A stretch of 64,000 nt of DNA. Origin: Henckelia pumila (lineage: Eukaryota > Streptophyta > Magnoliopsida > Lamiales > Gesneriaceae). How positions within the stretch are numbered: position 1 is the first letter of the stretch; every line of letters begins with the position of its first letter. Positions 1 through 13,232 of the stretch are shown here, in pieces. The stretch covers positions 135,802,242-135,866,241 of the forward strand of contig NC_133123.1 of assembly GCF_033568475.1 (NCBI RefSeq), given 5' to 3'. The position numbers and the translations under genes were made by a program. The notes beneath the pieces are model-generated. The model was not told the DNA's origin, made no database searches, and saw only the letters and a program-made list of their open reading frames with translations.

Positions 1-318
1 CATTTTTGCATTTTAGCCCCTGAAACTTTGATATTTGCAGTTCAGTCCCTGCTCGAGTTTCTTCTTCCAATTAAATCCTTTAATTCTCCGAACATGGAAT
101 TTGAATCTTAAATCCCACAAATATTCAATTAGAATATTTATTCTTTTAATTTAAGAATCCCGAATTTTAATTCTCAAAACCCGTAAATTCTAAAATTAAA
201 TATTTTCGGCTCGGAAATTAAATCTCTAATTTCCATAAATTCCAAATTGAATATTTTCCAAATACGAAATTTAAATCTCTAATTCCATAATTAATATTCA
301 TATTTTCAGGGTCTTACA
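1..318 (-). repeat. LTR of the tandem gag-only family, partial (first copy)
   Basis: This is the 5' end of a minus-strand LTR. It ends in plus orientation with GGGTCTTACA at 318, that is, TGTAAGACCC when read in element direction. A purine tract directly outside it marks this as the 3' LTR of the first body. The rest lies before the window. Confidence 0.85.
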
Positions 319-335
319 ATTCCTCCCCTCTAAGG
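319..335 (-). other. Polypurine tract of tandem element, body A
   Basis: In element direction the bases before the LTR read TTAGAGGGGAGGAAT. They are preceded by a GAGGACGAAAT-type motif, the usual end of Tekay/Del-like elements. The same tract occurs at 6776-6792 and 13233-13249. Confidence 0.8.
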
Positions 336-2537
336 AATGATTTCGTCCTCGAAATCGCATTCAATCCTACCACAAAATCTCATAAACTGAAAAGCTGCCT
401 GAAGTAATTCTTACTTCTATTCTGTGAATTTCAGATATCTCTTCGCCTCTTTTCCTTTCTGATCACCTATTCAATCATATCGATTTCATTCTTCAGTAGT
501 CACTGAGTTAACTCACTTCTAAGCTGCTCTTACTCCTGATCAAAATCTGTATTGATCATTCCAATTATTTCACAACCTTATCAGGTTCTGTTTCCTCTAA
601 TTGGAATTCATAGACAAGAGTTTAATTGATGTTCTTCAGCGTATACACCAGAAATAAGTCTTATTTATTCACAAACATCTAGATCGTTTCTGGACTCTCT
701 CTTTCTGAATCAAATGGTGCTTCAAACAGAACATTTCTCGCTGATCATTCCGTTCAAACTTCAAAATTTATATCTGTCATTCAATTTCCAACTCTAACCA
801 GTCTGCACTGTTCTTATTCTGTTCAGATCAGTCTTTACATTTTCTTTATTTTCACAAACCATATCCGGTCTAATCGCCGACATTTCAGAAATACTCTCTC
901 AAAATAAAGAAATTCCTGATTCTTTTATCATCTCATAATCAAAACTCTATCTCTATATCCATTAGTTAGCTGTTACTAGAATCATAATCATTAAGTGGCA
1001 AAAATAAATCAGATAATACCGAATCAGATACTATAATTCTGAGCATTTCAAAAATAAAATCCGGATAGTCGCCTCAGACAATCCATCGATCAGAGGATGG
1101 TATAGTGAAATCACCTCCAATCAAACACTCCGAATCTTTGAAAATCGATACCACACTCTCTCAAATAACTCTAAAGTCTCTATCTCGACAATAGATTTCA
1201 ATGATTCTTGTAATCTTATAACATCAATACCTTCTTAACAACTATCTAATCATATCTGTATTCCATCTAATACAGTATATTCTTAAATCGGTCGGAACTT
1301 ATCTTCATTCCATTCGCAAACTCTTGACAACTCGAGTAGTTTCAACTAAAATTATTTCGAAAATTCGATCTTACTTCAACTCAAAAATCATAAAACTGTT
1401 TCATAGCCCATTCAGTCTCCTCTTTTCTGCTTCTTTTACAGGAAATTTAGATATTGAGACTTCAATTCGGTCGTATCTGTTTCCATTTTCTTTCATCAAT
1501 ACTAAATTCCGAGTAATTCATACATTTTTCAAACAGCTGAATGGATATTTAATCTGTTGTAGTGTGCCTTTTTTAGGACGTGATATCTCATATCTAGATT
1601 ACCTGACACACTCAAACGAATATTCATTTCAACATCCATTCTTGTTTCTAAATTCTAATCGTTTGATTTAAACTCAATGTTGCTTTAATCTCTCCAAACA
1701 AATCTAACGTAGTTTGGATTGCAACAATCCTGATTATTTGAGTATTTTGTCTAAAAACTCAAGTACAAACAAAGTCTTTAATCAGTCGATCAAGCCTTAA
1801 TATCCAGTTCTGGAAAAATCATACAATTAATTCAAAATTCTTACTGGTACTCTGACTCCAAATTTCTGTCAGTTACGAGTCAAAATCATCAAAATATACT
1901 GAATTTATATACCAAAAGATCAACGACTCTTGCAATTCATAATCAAAGAAACTCACTCAAGTAGAGGTCATCCAGAGAACACATATTCTGAACGACAAAA
2001 TTTGCAAAGTGAAAACAACTCACTTGCATCTCGACTTTAAGCGAGTGAATCAAATCAGACTCTAACAAGGAATAAGAGTCAATCAAGATCAATCGAGGTC
2101 GAAAACAAAACCTCATAATCGATATCAAGAAATTCAAGAGTCATGATTCCATGATATACTAGATTCAGCAAAATAAAAAAGAAGACTCAACTGTAACTGA
2201 TTTTCGTACTTATCTTATCAGATGTCTAAATTGTTCCCAAATAATCATGATTGATTCAAAACTTATTCAATACACAAAATAAGCGGAACCTGAATTTGAT
2301 AATTCTCACAATATTTCAAGTAACACAATTAACTTCCTTTCAATCTGATTTCTATCAAACTCTAATTCAGCTTTTCTGATACAAGTACTGATATCTTCTT
2401 TCTTAGCCTTTCATCACGATTAGTTCATAATAACTATTTCAGATAAAGGTTCAACATACCGTTAATGTAACATAATAGATTATGCAACTATATATGTATG
2501 CAATGCACCCAGTTTCATCAATATACAGGCAAATTAC
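336..2537 (-). other. Gene-less body between gag and purine tract, copy A
   Basis: About 2.2 kb of AT-rich sequence with no frame showing protease, RT, RNase H or integrase motifs. The open frames inside are short, begin at non-ATG codons or lie antisense, and none resembles a known protein. It sits where pol would be, so pol has either been deleted and replaced or decayed beyond recognition. The same stretch recurs at 6793-8994 and, truncated, at 13250-15003. Confidence 0.7.
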
Positions 2538-3531
2538 TCAAAGCTCAATTATACCTGTAGTGTCATCATCTGGTGCATATTGAACCAAAGTATCTGTAGA
2601 TGCTTGTTGTTTCAGAGTTGGATCTTCATTCAAGTTTCTCCTCGTTCCCCAAGGATTGGGACACAGTCTCGAAAAATGTCCCACTTCATAGCAACGATGA
2701 CATTTTCCTAAAGTTCCTCGGCATTCATCGCTAGCATGTTTTCCTCCACAATGAGTACAGTATTTGCCGGCATATTCTGCTTTCTGACTCATACGAAGTT
2801 GCTTTAGTCTGCTAGAGCTAGAAGAGCTACTTCCAGACTTCTTGAACTGTTGCCTCAAATGCTATAACCGCTTTTCACTTCCACTAACACTACCTCCTGC
2901 CTCATAGCTGCTCTGTGATGACAATTGTGACTGAAAGTGCGGTTGTTCGAAATGCTGAGGCACAATTGAACTTTCTTTATGTCTCATAAAACTGTCTTCA
3001 GCTCTTTTAGCCCTGTCAATAGCATCAACCAATCTATTTGGTCGCCCAACATCTATCCAAGCATAAATTTCCGGATTCAGTCCATTGATAAACAAATTCG
3101 TTTGGACTTGTTCATCCTGAATTATGTGAGGAACAAATCGGAGCAAATTGGAGAATTTAGCAACATACACATCGATAGTCATATTTCCATGCTGCAAATT
3201 AACAAATTCTCCTGCTCTATCTTCTCTATAAGATCTCGGAAGAAATTTTTGACAAAATTCAGTCTTAAATACCTGCCAAGAAATTACTATACCTATGTTT
3301 TCCAGGCATTGCTTCGTCGCAAACCACCAGCTTCTTGCTAAATCTTGCAGTTGGTATACAACAAGTTTGATTCTTCGTTCATCAGAGTATTCTAAAGATT
3401 TAAACAATTGATCAAGCTCTTCTAACCAACCTTCACAAACATTAGTATCTTCGGTACCTTTCAGAATTGGCGGATTATAAGTCTGAAATCGTTCAAAATA
3501 GCACCTCCATTGGTGTGAGTGTAGCATCCAT
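2538..3531 (-). pseudogene. gag (capsid plus zinc knuckle), copy A, frameshifted and interrupted by a stop
   Basis: Structural gag gene of the tandem family. The capsid part carries the retrotransposon gag domain (GWLEELDQLFKSLEY, LARSWWFATKQCLE, FKTEFCQKFLPRSYRE, FINGLNPEIYAWID). A serine-rich linker and two zinc-binding segments follow: CTHCGGKHASDEC, then a canonical CX2CX4HX4C knuckle, CHRCYEVGHFSRLC. An in-frame TAG at 2862-2864 separates capsid from knuckle, and the same stop is present in copy B. An extra A close to the start (AAAATAGC here, AAATAGC in copy B) shifts the first codons after the ATG at 3531. The frame closes at 2538, just after a GTATAA that resembles a splice donor. Non-functional as it stands unless the stop is read through. 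Confidence 0.8.
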
Positions 3532-3982
3532 CGATTCTGATAGTTTACTACAATACTGATCTGTTCAATCGGAGGTACTTACTTCACTTGCGGAGTACTG
3601 TTCGGTTCAATCTGGGGTGCTTACATCCACCCAAATAACCTGACTCACTTGATAATAAAATTCATAAGCAACACGGAGAGTATACTATTCTAATCATTAA
3701 AAATACATATAATCTCATGCTTTGTCATATTACACATGCTTACAACTCTTCATGCTATTCAAAGAAACATGCCTAAAAGGAATTCAAAATTCATGTGAAT
3801 TCACATAATCAAGTAAGCACATAAATATTTAAGCATGTACTCAAATAATTTTTTTCCAAGAAGTAAATCACACTCACATACATTTTATCAATTTCAGTAA
3901 AGCATCAATCAAGCCATACTAAAAAAAAATGCATGCGACTCGATCTACCCCGCTCAACTTCTATCTTATTCCAAGAACTTAC

Positions 3983-3994
3983 GCTCTGATATCA
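3983..3994 (-). other. Primer-binding site (tRNA-Met type), copy A, one base changed
   Basis: In element direction the bases just inside the LTR read TGATATCAGAGC, against TGGTATCAGAGC at 10439-10450 in copy B. The latter is the usual complement of the initiator tRNA-Met 3' end. The single change lies within the primer match. Confidence 0.75.
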
Positions 3995-3999
3995 CCTGT

Positions 4000-6775
4000 T
4001 GTGAAGACCTCGGGTGCTAATCTCAATTATCGACATTCAATCAGAATTACACTGATAATTAAACTAATAACTTACAAGCAAACAAATTAAACTCGAAAGC
4101 AAAAGCAATAAAAAAAAAAATTTTTTAAAAAAAACAAGGCCTCGCTCGATCGGTAAAAGTTCACCGATCGAGCGAGCACAAATTCAGAAACTTTCTGCCC
4201 GCAATTCACATGGCCTCGCTCGATCGGTTAAAGTCCACCGATCGAGCGAGAAGGTTTTGTGCAGAAATCCAGAATCTGCTGTTGCTGTCCTATGCAAGAT
4301 ATAAAGAGCTTGAAACATTCAAAGCATCTCAATTCCATACTAGAATGATCTAAAGGCAAGCTACAAAGTATAACATGCATACAAACTCAAACCTTAACTT
4401 GTACAAGTTTCTACAATGCAATACATCAAACTCATAAGTTGCATACAAGTATTGAAACTAAACTTCCAACAACTAACTTATACAAGGTTTGACAACATAT
4501 ATACAAACTTCAGGTAGCTCAAAACATCAATTGACAGCAACTTCTATTCTTAAACCCGAGTCTCCACCCTAATCTCTCAATATCTCGTTCCACGTCAAGT
4601 CCGACTCGAATATTCTTCAACCTGATGCAATGCACACATACAAGCAAAACAACAGCCGGATAACTCGGGTGAGAATAAATCTCAGTATGAAAGACATCTA
4701 TATAAATCAAATAGAAATAACTCAATCAAGTAATTTACTATTACAATCAACAATTTCCTTATACCTTACCTGCCGGATGTCTTTCAAATAAACTCATTCA
4801 ATATCATAAAGACACGAATACGGTTGAAGGTTAAAGGATTCAAGTCTTACAGAATCGATAATTTAAAAATTCATATCGTTGGGATCCCGGAAATATAATC
4901 AGGCCATAAAAAAAATCAAGCCTCCCACCTACGCTCCCGCTCGGGGTGGTAAAATCTGATATTTCCTGGACTGTGAACACTATATTAAGAACCGTGGCAA
5001 AAGAAATCAAGTCAGATCTCTAGCCTCTCGCATATAAGTTCACCACGTCCAATATTTTCTTTTCGATTCTGTTTTCAAGGTTTCGAAAGAATTGTGGCTC
5101 AAAGGGTTTACTTTCAACTCTATAATCAATCTACCACAACTCAACACTTCAAAATAATCTAAACCAACAATCTCAAATAAATTATCCATCATATATCTCA
5201 ACAAGAAATCATGTTGGAAGCAAACAACTCATATATCAATTAACTCAATCAACTAAGTCAAGTAATTCATAGAATCATATAAGATTAAGTAAAACACCTA
5301 ATCATGCATGTATGTGATTTAATAAACTCGAAAACCACCACGTTTTCGAGTTATTCTACCTGTCGAATTAATGTCGAATCATAACTTTAATCTGAACTCA
5401 AACCTCTGAAACTCTCGCACTACTTGATCAAACATAAGCTGTCCAGAATTCTGCTCAATCCTTCTTGTGATTTCAACTCTAGTTGTGTCCAACTTGTAGC
5501 TCAAGATCAAATCAATTCCGGACTCGTCAACTCGACTTCGATACCTTCAACTTCAAGTTCTGAAATTAAGATTTATACAACTCCTCATTAGCTTCTCAAA
5601 TTCATTTCAACTCATCAAGGTTTCATCAACTTCAAATCTTGTCCCATTAACCAAAAATTCAACCGATGGCGAAGTAATTCGAAACCGATGATTTTAATAC
5701 TTTAAACATCAATCAAACATTGATATCTAACTCATAATACTATCATCCCATCACTACAATTTCGAAATTAACACTTGCATTTTCCAGAAATTCGACAAAC
5801 GAGAATCGACGGCGTAACGATTCGAATTCGGTAATTCCAAAAACATTAACATCAATATTTCTACCATATACAACTCATAATATATTCAATCCATCAGCCC
5901 AATTTCGAAAATACCATCTCCAATATTTCAGAATTCTGTAAAATCTTGCAAAAATTGTAAACATGTCCAAACGACGATCTTTTTGCGGACCGACTTAAAT
6001 ATGCTATCGTCATATATACTAGAACACGTTTATACAATCAAATCTTAATTCTAACAACATCTTAAAATTAAAACACGGTAGAATTTAGCCAAACTTACAT
6101 CAAAGTGTAGCACTCGAAGCCGTGATCGCAAATATACGATCAATTGGAAATTCTACCGGCCGGATCGAGTTCTATAAAAATTGGAAGACAAGAATCGGCC
6201 ATGAGAGCTTCTTCTTCAATGTTTCTGCTTCCCTTCGTTCATTTTGCTGAGTGGAATACATGCAATTCATATATACAAAGCCACGTGTATTCCACTTGCC
6301 AACAATTGGAATTTTGCCCTTTGGTCCTTGAATTTCTTAATAATTGCAAATCGGTCCTTGGAACCTTCATCCATCTCTCTCTCGGTATTACTGTTGCTGA
6401 AGGGAATATATACACATGAAAAGTATAATATAAATCTCTTGTTGACAAGTCAAATCCCATTTTTGCATTTTAGCCCCTGAAACTTTGATATTTGCAGTTC
6501 AGTCCCTGCTCGAGTTTCTTCTTCCAATTAAATCCTTTAATTCTCCGAACATGGAATTTGAATCTTAAATCCCACAAATATTCAATTAGAATATTTATTC
6601 TTTTAATTTAAGAATCCCGAATTTTAATTCTCAAAACCCGTAAATTCTAAAATTAAATATTTTCGGCTCGGAAATTAAATCTCTAATTTCCATAAATTCC
6701 AAATTGAATATTTTCCAAATACGAAATTTAAATCTCTAATTCCATAATTAATATTCATATTTTCAGGGTCTTACA
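4000..6775 (-). repeat. Full LTR of the tandem family (second copy, shared by bodies A and B)
   Basis: About 2776 bp, starting TGTAAGACCC and ending GGTCTTCACA in element direction, giving near-perfect terminal inverted ends with TG...CA. It has a primer site at its 3' side and a purine tract at its 5' side, so it serves as 5' LTR of body A and 3' LTR of body B. It contains two perfect hairpins (4141-4176, 4215-4250), a CCGGATAACTCGGG motif at 4656 and GGGATCCC at 4881. Confidence 0.88.
4141..4250. repeat. Two perfect 14-bp-stem hairpins in the LTR
   Basis: At 4141-4176 the arms CTCGCTCGATCGGT and ACCGATCGAGCGAG flank an 8-base loop. At 4215-4250 the same arms recur with a different 8-base loop. 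The spacing is 38 bases. Both lie 140-250 bp from the LTR 3' end. The same pair is present in the third LTR at 10599-10634 and 10673-10708. Confidence 0.9.
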
Positions 6776-6792
6776 ATTCCTCCCCTCTAAGG
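6776..6792 (-). other. Polypurine tract, body B
   Basis: Identical in form to the tract at 319-335, directly outside the second LTR. Confidence 0.8.
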
Positions 6793-8994
6793 AATGATTT
6801 CGTCCTCGAAATCGCATTCAATCCTACCACAAAATCTCATAAACTGAAAAGCTGCCTGAAGTAATTCTTACTTCTATTCTGTGAATTTCAGATATCTCTT
6901 CGCTTCTTTTCCTTTCTGATCACCTATTCAATCATATCGATTTCATTCTTCAGTAGTCACTGAGTTAACTCACTTCTAAGCTGCTCTTACTCCTGATCAA
7001 AATCTGTATTGATCATTCCAATTATTTCACAACCTTATCAGGTTCTGTTTCCTCTAATTGGAATTCATAGACAAGAGTTTAATTGATGTTCTTCAGCGTA
7101 TACACCAGAAATAAGTCTTATTTATTCACAAACATCTAGATCGTTTCTGGACTCTCTCTTTCTGAATCAAATGGTGCTTCAAACAGAACATTTCTCGCTG
7201 ATCATTCCGTTCAAACTTCAAAATTTATATCTGTCATTCAATTTCCAACTCTAACCAGTCTGCACTGTTCTTATTCTGTTCAGATCAGTCTTTACATTTT
7301 CTTTATTTTCACAAACCATAACCGGTCTAATCGCCGACATTTCAGAAATACTCTCTCAAAATAAAGAAATTCCTGATTCTTTTATCATCTCATAATCAAA
7401 ACTCTATCTCTATATCCATTAGTTAGCTGTTACTAGAATCATAATCATTAAGTGGCAAAAATAAATCAGATAATACCGAATCAGATACTATAATTCTGAG
7501 CATTTCAAAAATAAAATCCGGATAGTCGCCTCAGACAATCCATCGATCAGAGGATGGTATAGTGAAATCACCTCCAATCAAACACTCCGAATCTTTGAAA
7601 ATCGATACCACACTCTCTTAAATAACTCTAAAGTCTCTATCTCGACAATAGATTTCAATGATTCTTGTAATCTTATAACATCAATACCTTCTTAACAACT
7701 ATCTAATCATATCTGTATTCCATCTAATACAGTATATTCTTAAATCGGTCGGAACTTATCTTCATTCCATTCGCAAACTCTTGACAACTCGAGTAGTTTC
7801 AACTAAAATTATTTCGAAAATTCGATCTTACTTCAACTCAAAAATCATAAAACTGTTTCATAGCCCATTCAGTCTCCTCTTTTCTGCTTCTTTTACAGGA
7901 AATTTAGATATTGAGACTTCAATTCGGTCGTATCTGTTTCCATTTTCTTTCATCAATACTAAATTCCGAGTAATTCATACATTTTTCAAACAGCTGAATG
8001 GATATTTAATCTGTTGTAGTGTGCCTTTTTCAGGATGTGATATCTCATATCTAGATTACCTGACACACTCAAACGAATATTCATTTCAACATCCATTCTT
8101 GTTTCTAAATTCTAATCGCTTGATTTAAACTCAATGTTGCTTTAATCTCTCCAAACAAATCTAACGTAGTTTGGATTGCAACAATCCTGATTATTTGAGT
8201 ATTTTGTCTAAAAACTCAAGTACAAACAAAGTCTTTAATCAGTCGATCAAGCCTTAATATCCAGTTCTGGCAAAATCATACAATTAATTCAAAATTCTTA
8301 CTGGTACTCTGACTCCAAATTTCTGTCAGTTACGAGTCAAAATCATCAAAATATACTGAATTTATATACCAAAAGATCAACGACTCTTGCAAGTCATAAT
8401 CAAAGAAACTCACTCAAGTAGAGGTCATCCAAAGAACACATATTCTGAACGACAAAATTTGCAAAGTGAAAACAACTCACTTGCATCTCGACTTTAAGCG
8501 AGTGAATCAAATCAGACTCTAACAAGGAATAAGAGTCAATCAAAATCAATCGAGGTCGAAAACAAAACCTCATAATCGATATCAAGAAATTCAAGAGTCA
8601 TGATTCCATGATATACTAGATTCAGCAAAATAAAAAAGAAGACTCAACTGTAACTGATTTTCGTACTTATCTTATCAGATGTCTAAATTGTTCCCAAATA
8701 ATCATGATTGATTCAAAACTTATTCAATACACAAAATAAGCGGAACCTGAATTTGATAATTCTCACAATATTTCAAGTAACACAATTAACTTCCTTTCAA
8801 TCTGATTTCTATCAAACTCTAATTCAGCTTTTCTGATACAAGTACTGATATCTTCTTTCTTAGCCGTTCATCCCGATTAGTTCATAATAACTATTTCAGA
8901 TAAAGGTTCAACATACCGTTAATGTAACATAATAGATTATGCAACTATATATGTATGCAATGCACCCAGTTTCATCAATATACAGGCAAATTAC
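6793..8994 (-). other. Gene-less body between gag and purine tract, copy B
   Basis: Near-identical to 336-2537. No coding domain is recognisable on either strand. Confidence 0.7.
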
Positions 8995-9987
8995 TCAAAG
9001 CTCAATTATACCTGTAGTGTCATCATCTGGTGCATATTGAACCAAAGTATCTGTAGATGCTTGTTGTTTCAGAGTTGGATCTTCATTCAAGTTTCTCCTC
9101 GTTCCCCAAGGATTGGGACACAGTCTCGAAAAATGTCCCACTTCATAGCAACGATGACATTTTCCTAAAGTTCCTCGGCATTCATCGCTAGCATGTTTTC
9201 CTCCACAATGAGTACAGTATTTGCCGGCATATTCTGCTTTCTGACTCATACGAAGTTGCTTTAGTCTGCTAGAGCTAGAAGAGCTACTTCCAGACTTCTT
9301 GAACTGTTGCCTCAAATGCTATAACCGCTTTTCACTTCCACTAACACTACCTCCTGCCTCATAGCTGCTCTGTGATGAAAATTGTGACTGAAAGTGCGGT
9401 TGTTCGAAATGCTGAGGCACAATTGAACTTTCTTTATGTCTCATAAAACCGTCTTCAGCTCTTTTAGCCCTGTCAATAGCATCAACCAATCTATTTGGTC
9501 GCCCAACATCTATCCAAGCATAAATTTCCGGATTCAGTCCATTGATAAACAAATTCGTTTGGACTTCTTCATCCTGAATTATGTGAGGAACAAATCGGAG
9601 CAAATTGGAGAATTTAGCAACATACCCATCGATAGTCATATTTCCATGCTGCAAATTAACAAATTCTCCTGCTCTATCTTCTCTATAAGATCTCGGAAGA
9701 AATTGTTGACAAAATTCAGTCTTAAATACCTGCCAAGAAATTAATATACCTCTGTTTTCCAGGCATTGCTTCGTCGCAAACCACCAGCTTCTTGCTAAAT
9801 CTTGCAGTTGGTATACAACAAGTTTGATTCTTCGTTCATCAGAGTATTCTAAAGATTTAAACAATTGATCAAGCTCTTCTAACCAACCTTCACAAACATT
9901 AGTATCTTCGGTACCTTTCAGAATTGGCGGATTATAAGTCTGAAATCGTTCAAATAGCACCTCCATCAGTGTGAGTGTAGCATCCAT
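8995..9987 (-). pseudogene. gag, copy B, interrupted by the shared TAG
   Basis: Better-preserved copy. The frame opens with MDATLTLMEVLFERF at 9987 and runs through the capsid domain to a TAG at 9319-9321. One codon later the same frame continues into FKKSGSSSSSSS and the zinc knuckles. It differs from copy A at a few residues (KQCLENRGI against ENIGI, FCQQFLP against FCQKFLP, DGYVAKF against DVYVAKF). The stop is the only break within the main frame. Its presence in both copies means it predates the duplication or is tolerated. No pol follows. Confidence 0.82.
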
Positions 9988-10438
9988 CGATTCTGATAGT
10001 TTACTACAATATTGATCTGTTCAATCGGAGGTACTTACTTCACTTGCGGAGTATTGTTCGGTTCAATCTGGGGTGCTTACATCCACCCAAATAACCTGAC
10101 TCACTTGATAATAAAATTCATAAGCAACACGGAGAGTATACTATTCTAATCATTAAAAATACATATAATCTCATGCTTTGTCATATTACACATGCTTACA
10201 ACTCTTCATGCTATTCAAAGAAACATGCCTAAAAGGAATTCAAAATTCATGTGAATTCACATAATCAAGTAAGCACATAAATATTTAAGCATGTACTCAA
10301 ATAATTTTTTTCCAAGAAGTAAATCACACTCACATACATTTTATCAATTTCAGTAAAGCATCAATCAAGCCATACTAAAAAAAAATGCATGCGACTCGAT
10401 CTACCCCGCTCAACTTCTATCTTATTCCAAGAACTTAC

Positions 10439-10450
10439 GCTCTGATACCA
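10439..10450 (-). other. Primer-binding site (tRNA-Met type), copy B
   Basis: Reads TGGTATCAGAGC in element direction, a few bases inside the third LTR; an exact match to the common tRNA-iMet primer site of plant gypsy elements. Confidence 0.85.
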
Positions 10451-10455
10451 CCTGT

Positions 10456-13232
10456 TGTGAAGACCTCGGGTGCTAATCTCAATTATCGACATTCAATCAG
10501 AATTACACTGATAATTAAACTAATAACTTACAAGCAAACAAATTAAACTTGAAAGCAAAAGCAATAAAAAAAATTTTTTTTTTTTAAAAAAACAAGGCCT
10601 CGCTCGATCGGTAAAAGTTCACCGATCGAGCGAGCACAAATTCAGAAACTTTCTGCCCGCAATTCACATGGCCTCGCTCGATCGGTTAAAGTCCACCGAT
10701 CGAGCGAGAAGGTTTTGTGCAGAAATCCAGAATCTGCTGTTGCTGTCCTATGCAAGATATAAAGAGCTTGAAACATTCAAAGCATCTCAATTCCATACTA
10801 GAATGATCTAAAGGCAAGCTACAAAGTATAACATGCATACAAACTCAAACCTTAACTTGTACAAGTTTCTACAATGCAATACATCAAACTCATAAGTTGC
10901 ATACAAGTATTGAAACTAAACTTCCAACAACTAACTTATACAAGGTTTGACAACATATATACAAACTTCAGGTAGCTCAAAACATCAATTGACAGCAACT
11001 TCTATTCTTAAACCCGAGTCTCTACCCTAATCTCTCAATATCTCGTTCCACGTCAAGTTTGACTCGAATATTCTTCAACCTGATGCAATGCACACATACA
11101 AGCAAAACAACAGCCGGATAACTCGGGTGAGAATAAATCTCAGTATGAAAGACATCTATATAAATCAAATAGAAATAACTCAATCAAGTAATTTACTATT
11201 ACAATCAACAATTTCCTTATAACTTACCTGCCGGATGTCTTTCAAATAAACTCATTCAATATCATAAAGACACGAATACGGTTGAAGGTTAAAGGATTCA
11301 AGTCATACAGAATCGATAATTTAAAAATTCATATCGTTGGGATCCCGGAAATATAATCAGGCCATAAAAAAAATCAAGCCTCCCACCTACGCTCCCGCTC
11401 GGGGTGGTAAAATCTGATATTCCCTGGACTGTGAACACTATATTAAGAACCGTGGCAAAAGAAATCAAGTCAGATCCTAGCCTCTCGCATATAAGTTCAC
11501 CACGTCCAATATTTTCTTTTCGATTCTGTTTTCAAGGTTTCGAAAGAATTGTGGCTCAAAGGGTTTACTTTCAACTCTATAATCAATCTACCACAACTGA
11601 ACACTTCAAAATAATCTAAACCAACAATCTCAAATAAATTATCCATCATATATCTCAACAAGAAATCATGTTGGAAGCAAACAACTCATATATCAATTAA
11701 CTCAATCAACTAAGTCAAGTAATTCATAGAATCATATAAGATTAAGTAAAACACCTAATCATGCATGTATGTGATTTAATAAACTCGAAAACCACCAAGT
11801 TTTCGAGTTATTCTACCTGTCGAATTAATGTCGAATCATACCTTTAATCTGAACTCAAACCTCTGAAACTCTCGCACTACTTGATCAAACATAAGCTGTC
11901 CAGAATTCTGCTCAATCCTTCTTGTGATTTCAACTCTAGTTGTGTCCAACTTGTAGCTCAAGATCAAATCAATTCCGGACTCGTCAACTCGACTTCGATA
12001 CCTTCAACTTCAAGTTCTGAAATTAAGGTTTATACAACTCCTCATTAGCTTCTCAAATTCATTTCAACTCATCAAGGTTTCATCAACTTCAAATCTTGTC
12101 CCATTAACCAAAAATTCAACCGATGGCGAAGTAATTCGAAACCGATGATTCTAATACTTTAAACATCAATCAAACATTGATATCTAACTCATAATACTAT
12201 CATCCCATCACTACAATTTCGAAATTAACACTTGCATTTTCCAGAAATTCGACAAACGAGAATCGACGGAGTAACGATTCGAATTCGGTAATTCCAAAAA
12301 CATTAACATCAATATTTCTACCATATACAACTCATAATATATTCAATCCATCAGCCCAATTTCGAAAATACCATCTCCAATATTTCAGAATTCTCTAAAA
12401 TCTTGCAAAAATTGTAAACATGTCCAAACGACGATCTTTTTGCGGACCGACTTAAATATGCTATCGTCGTATATACTAGAACACGTTTATACAATCAAAT
12501 CTTAATTCTAACAACATCTTAAAATTAAAGCACGGTAGAATTTAGCCAAACTTACGTCAAAGTGTAGCACTCGAAGCCGTGATCGCAAATATACGATCAA
12601 TTTGAAATTCTACCGGCCGGATCGAGTTCTATAAAAATTGGAAGACAAGAATCGGCCATGAGAGCTTCTTCTTCAATGTTTCTGCTTCCCTTTGTTCATT
12701 TTGCTGAGTGGAATACATGCAATTCATATATACAAAGCCACGTGTAGTCCACTTGCCAACAATTGGAATTTTGCCCTTTGGTCCTTGAATTTCTTAATAA
12801 TTGAAAATCGGTCCTTGGAACCTTCATCCATCTCTCTCTCGGTATTACTGTTGCTGAAGGGAATATATACACATGCAAAGTGTAATATATATCTCTTGTT
12901 GACAAGTCAAATCCCATTTTTGCAGTTTAGCCCCTGAAACTTCGATATTTGCAGTTCAGTCCCTGCTCGAGTTTCTTCTTCCAATTAAATCCTTTAATTC
13001 TCGAAACATGGAATTTGAATGTTAAATCCCACAAATATTCAATTAGAATATTTATTCTTTTAATTTAAGAATCTCGAATTTTAATTCTCAAAACCCGTAA
13101 ATTCTAAAATTAAATATTTTCGGCTCGGAAATTAAATCTCTAATTTCCATAAATTCCAAATTGAATATTTTCCAAATACGAAATTTAAATCTCAAATTCA
13201 ATAATTAATATTCATATTTTCAGGGCCTTACA
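10456..13232 (-). repeat. Full LTR of the tandem family (third copy)
   Basis: About 2777 bp, nearly identical to 4000-6775. It is followed by a purine tract at 13233. One terminal base differs (GGGCCTTACA against GGGTCTTACA). Confidence 0.88.
10599..10708. repeat. Two perfect 14-bp-stem hairpins in the third LTR
   Basis: Same arms, loops and spacing as 4141-4250. Stems and loops are both unchanged, while a nearby A/T homopolymer run differs in length. Confidence 0.9.

Noticed and set aside
1943..2137. Conserved 64-aa minus-strand frame in the array bodies (also 8400-8594)
   Set aside because: No pol or env motif, short, and identical only through duplication.
4141..4250. Twin hairpins considered as a CRISPR-like array or a bacterial terminator
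   Set aside because: Only two units, self-complementary arms, no spacers of uniform size, and a plant LTR context.
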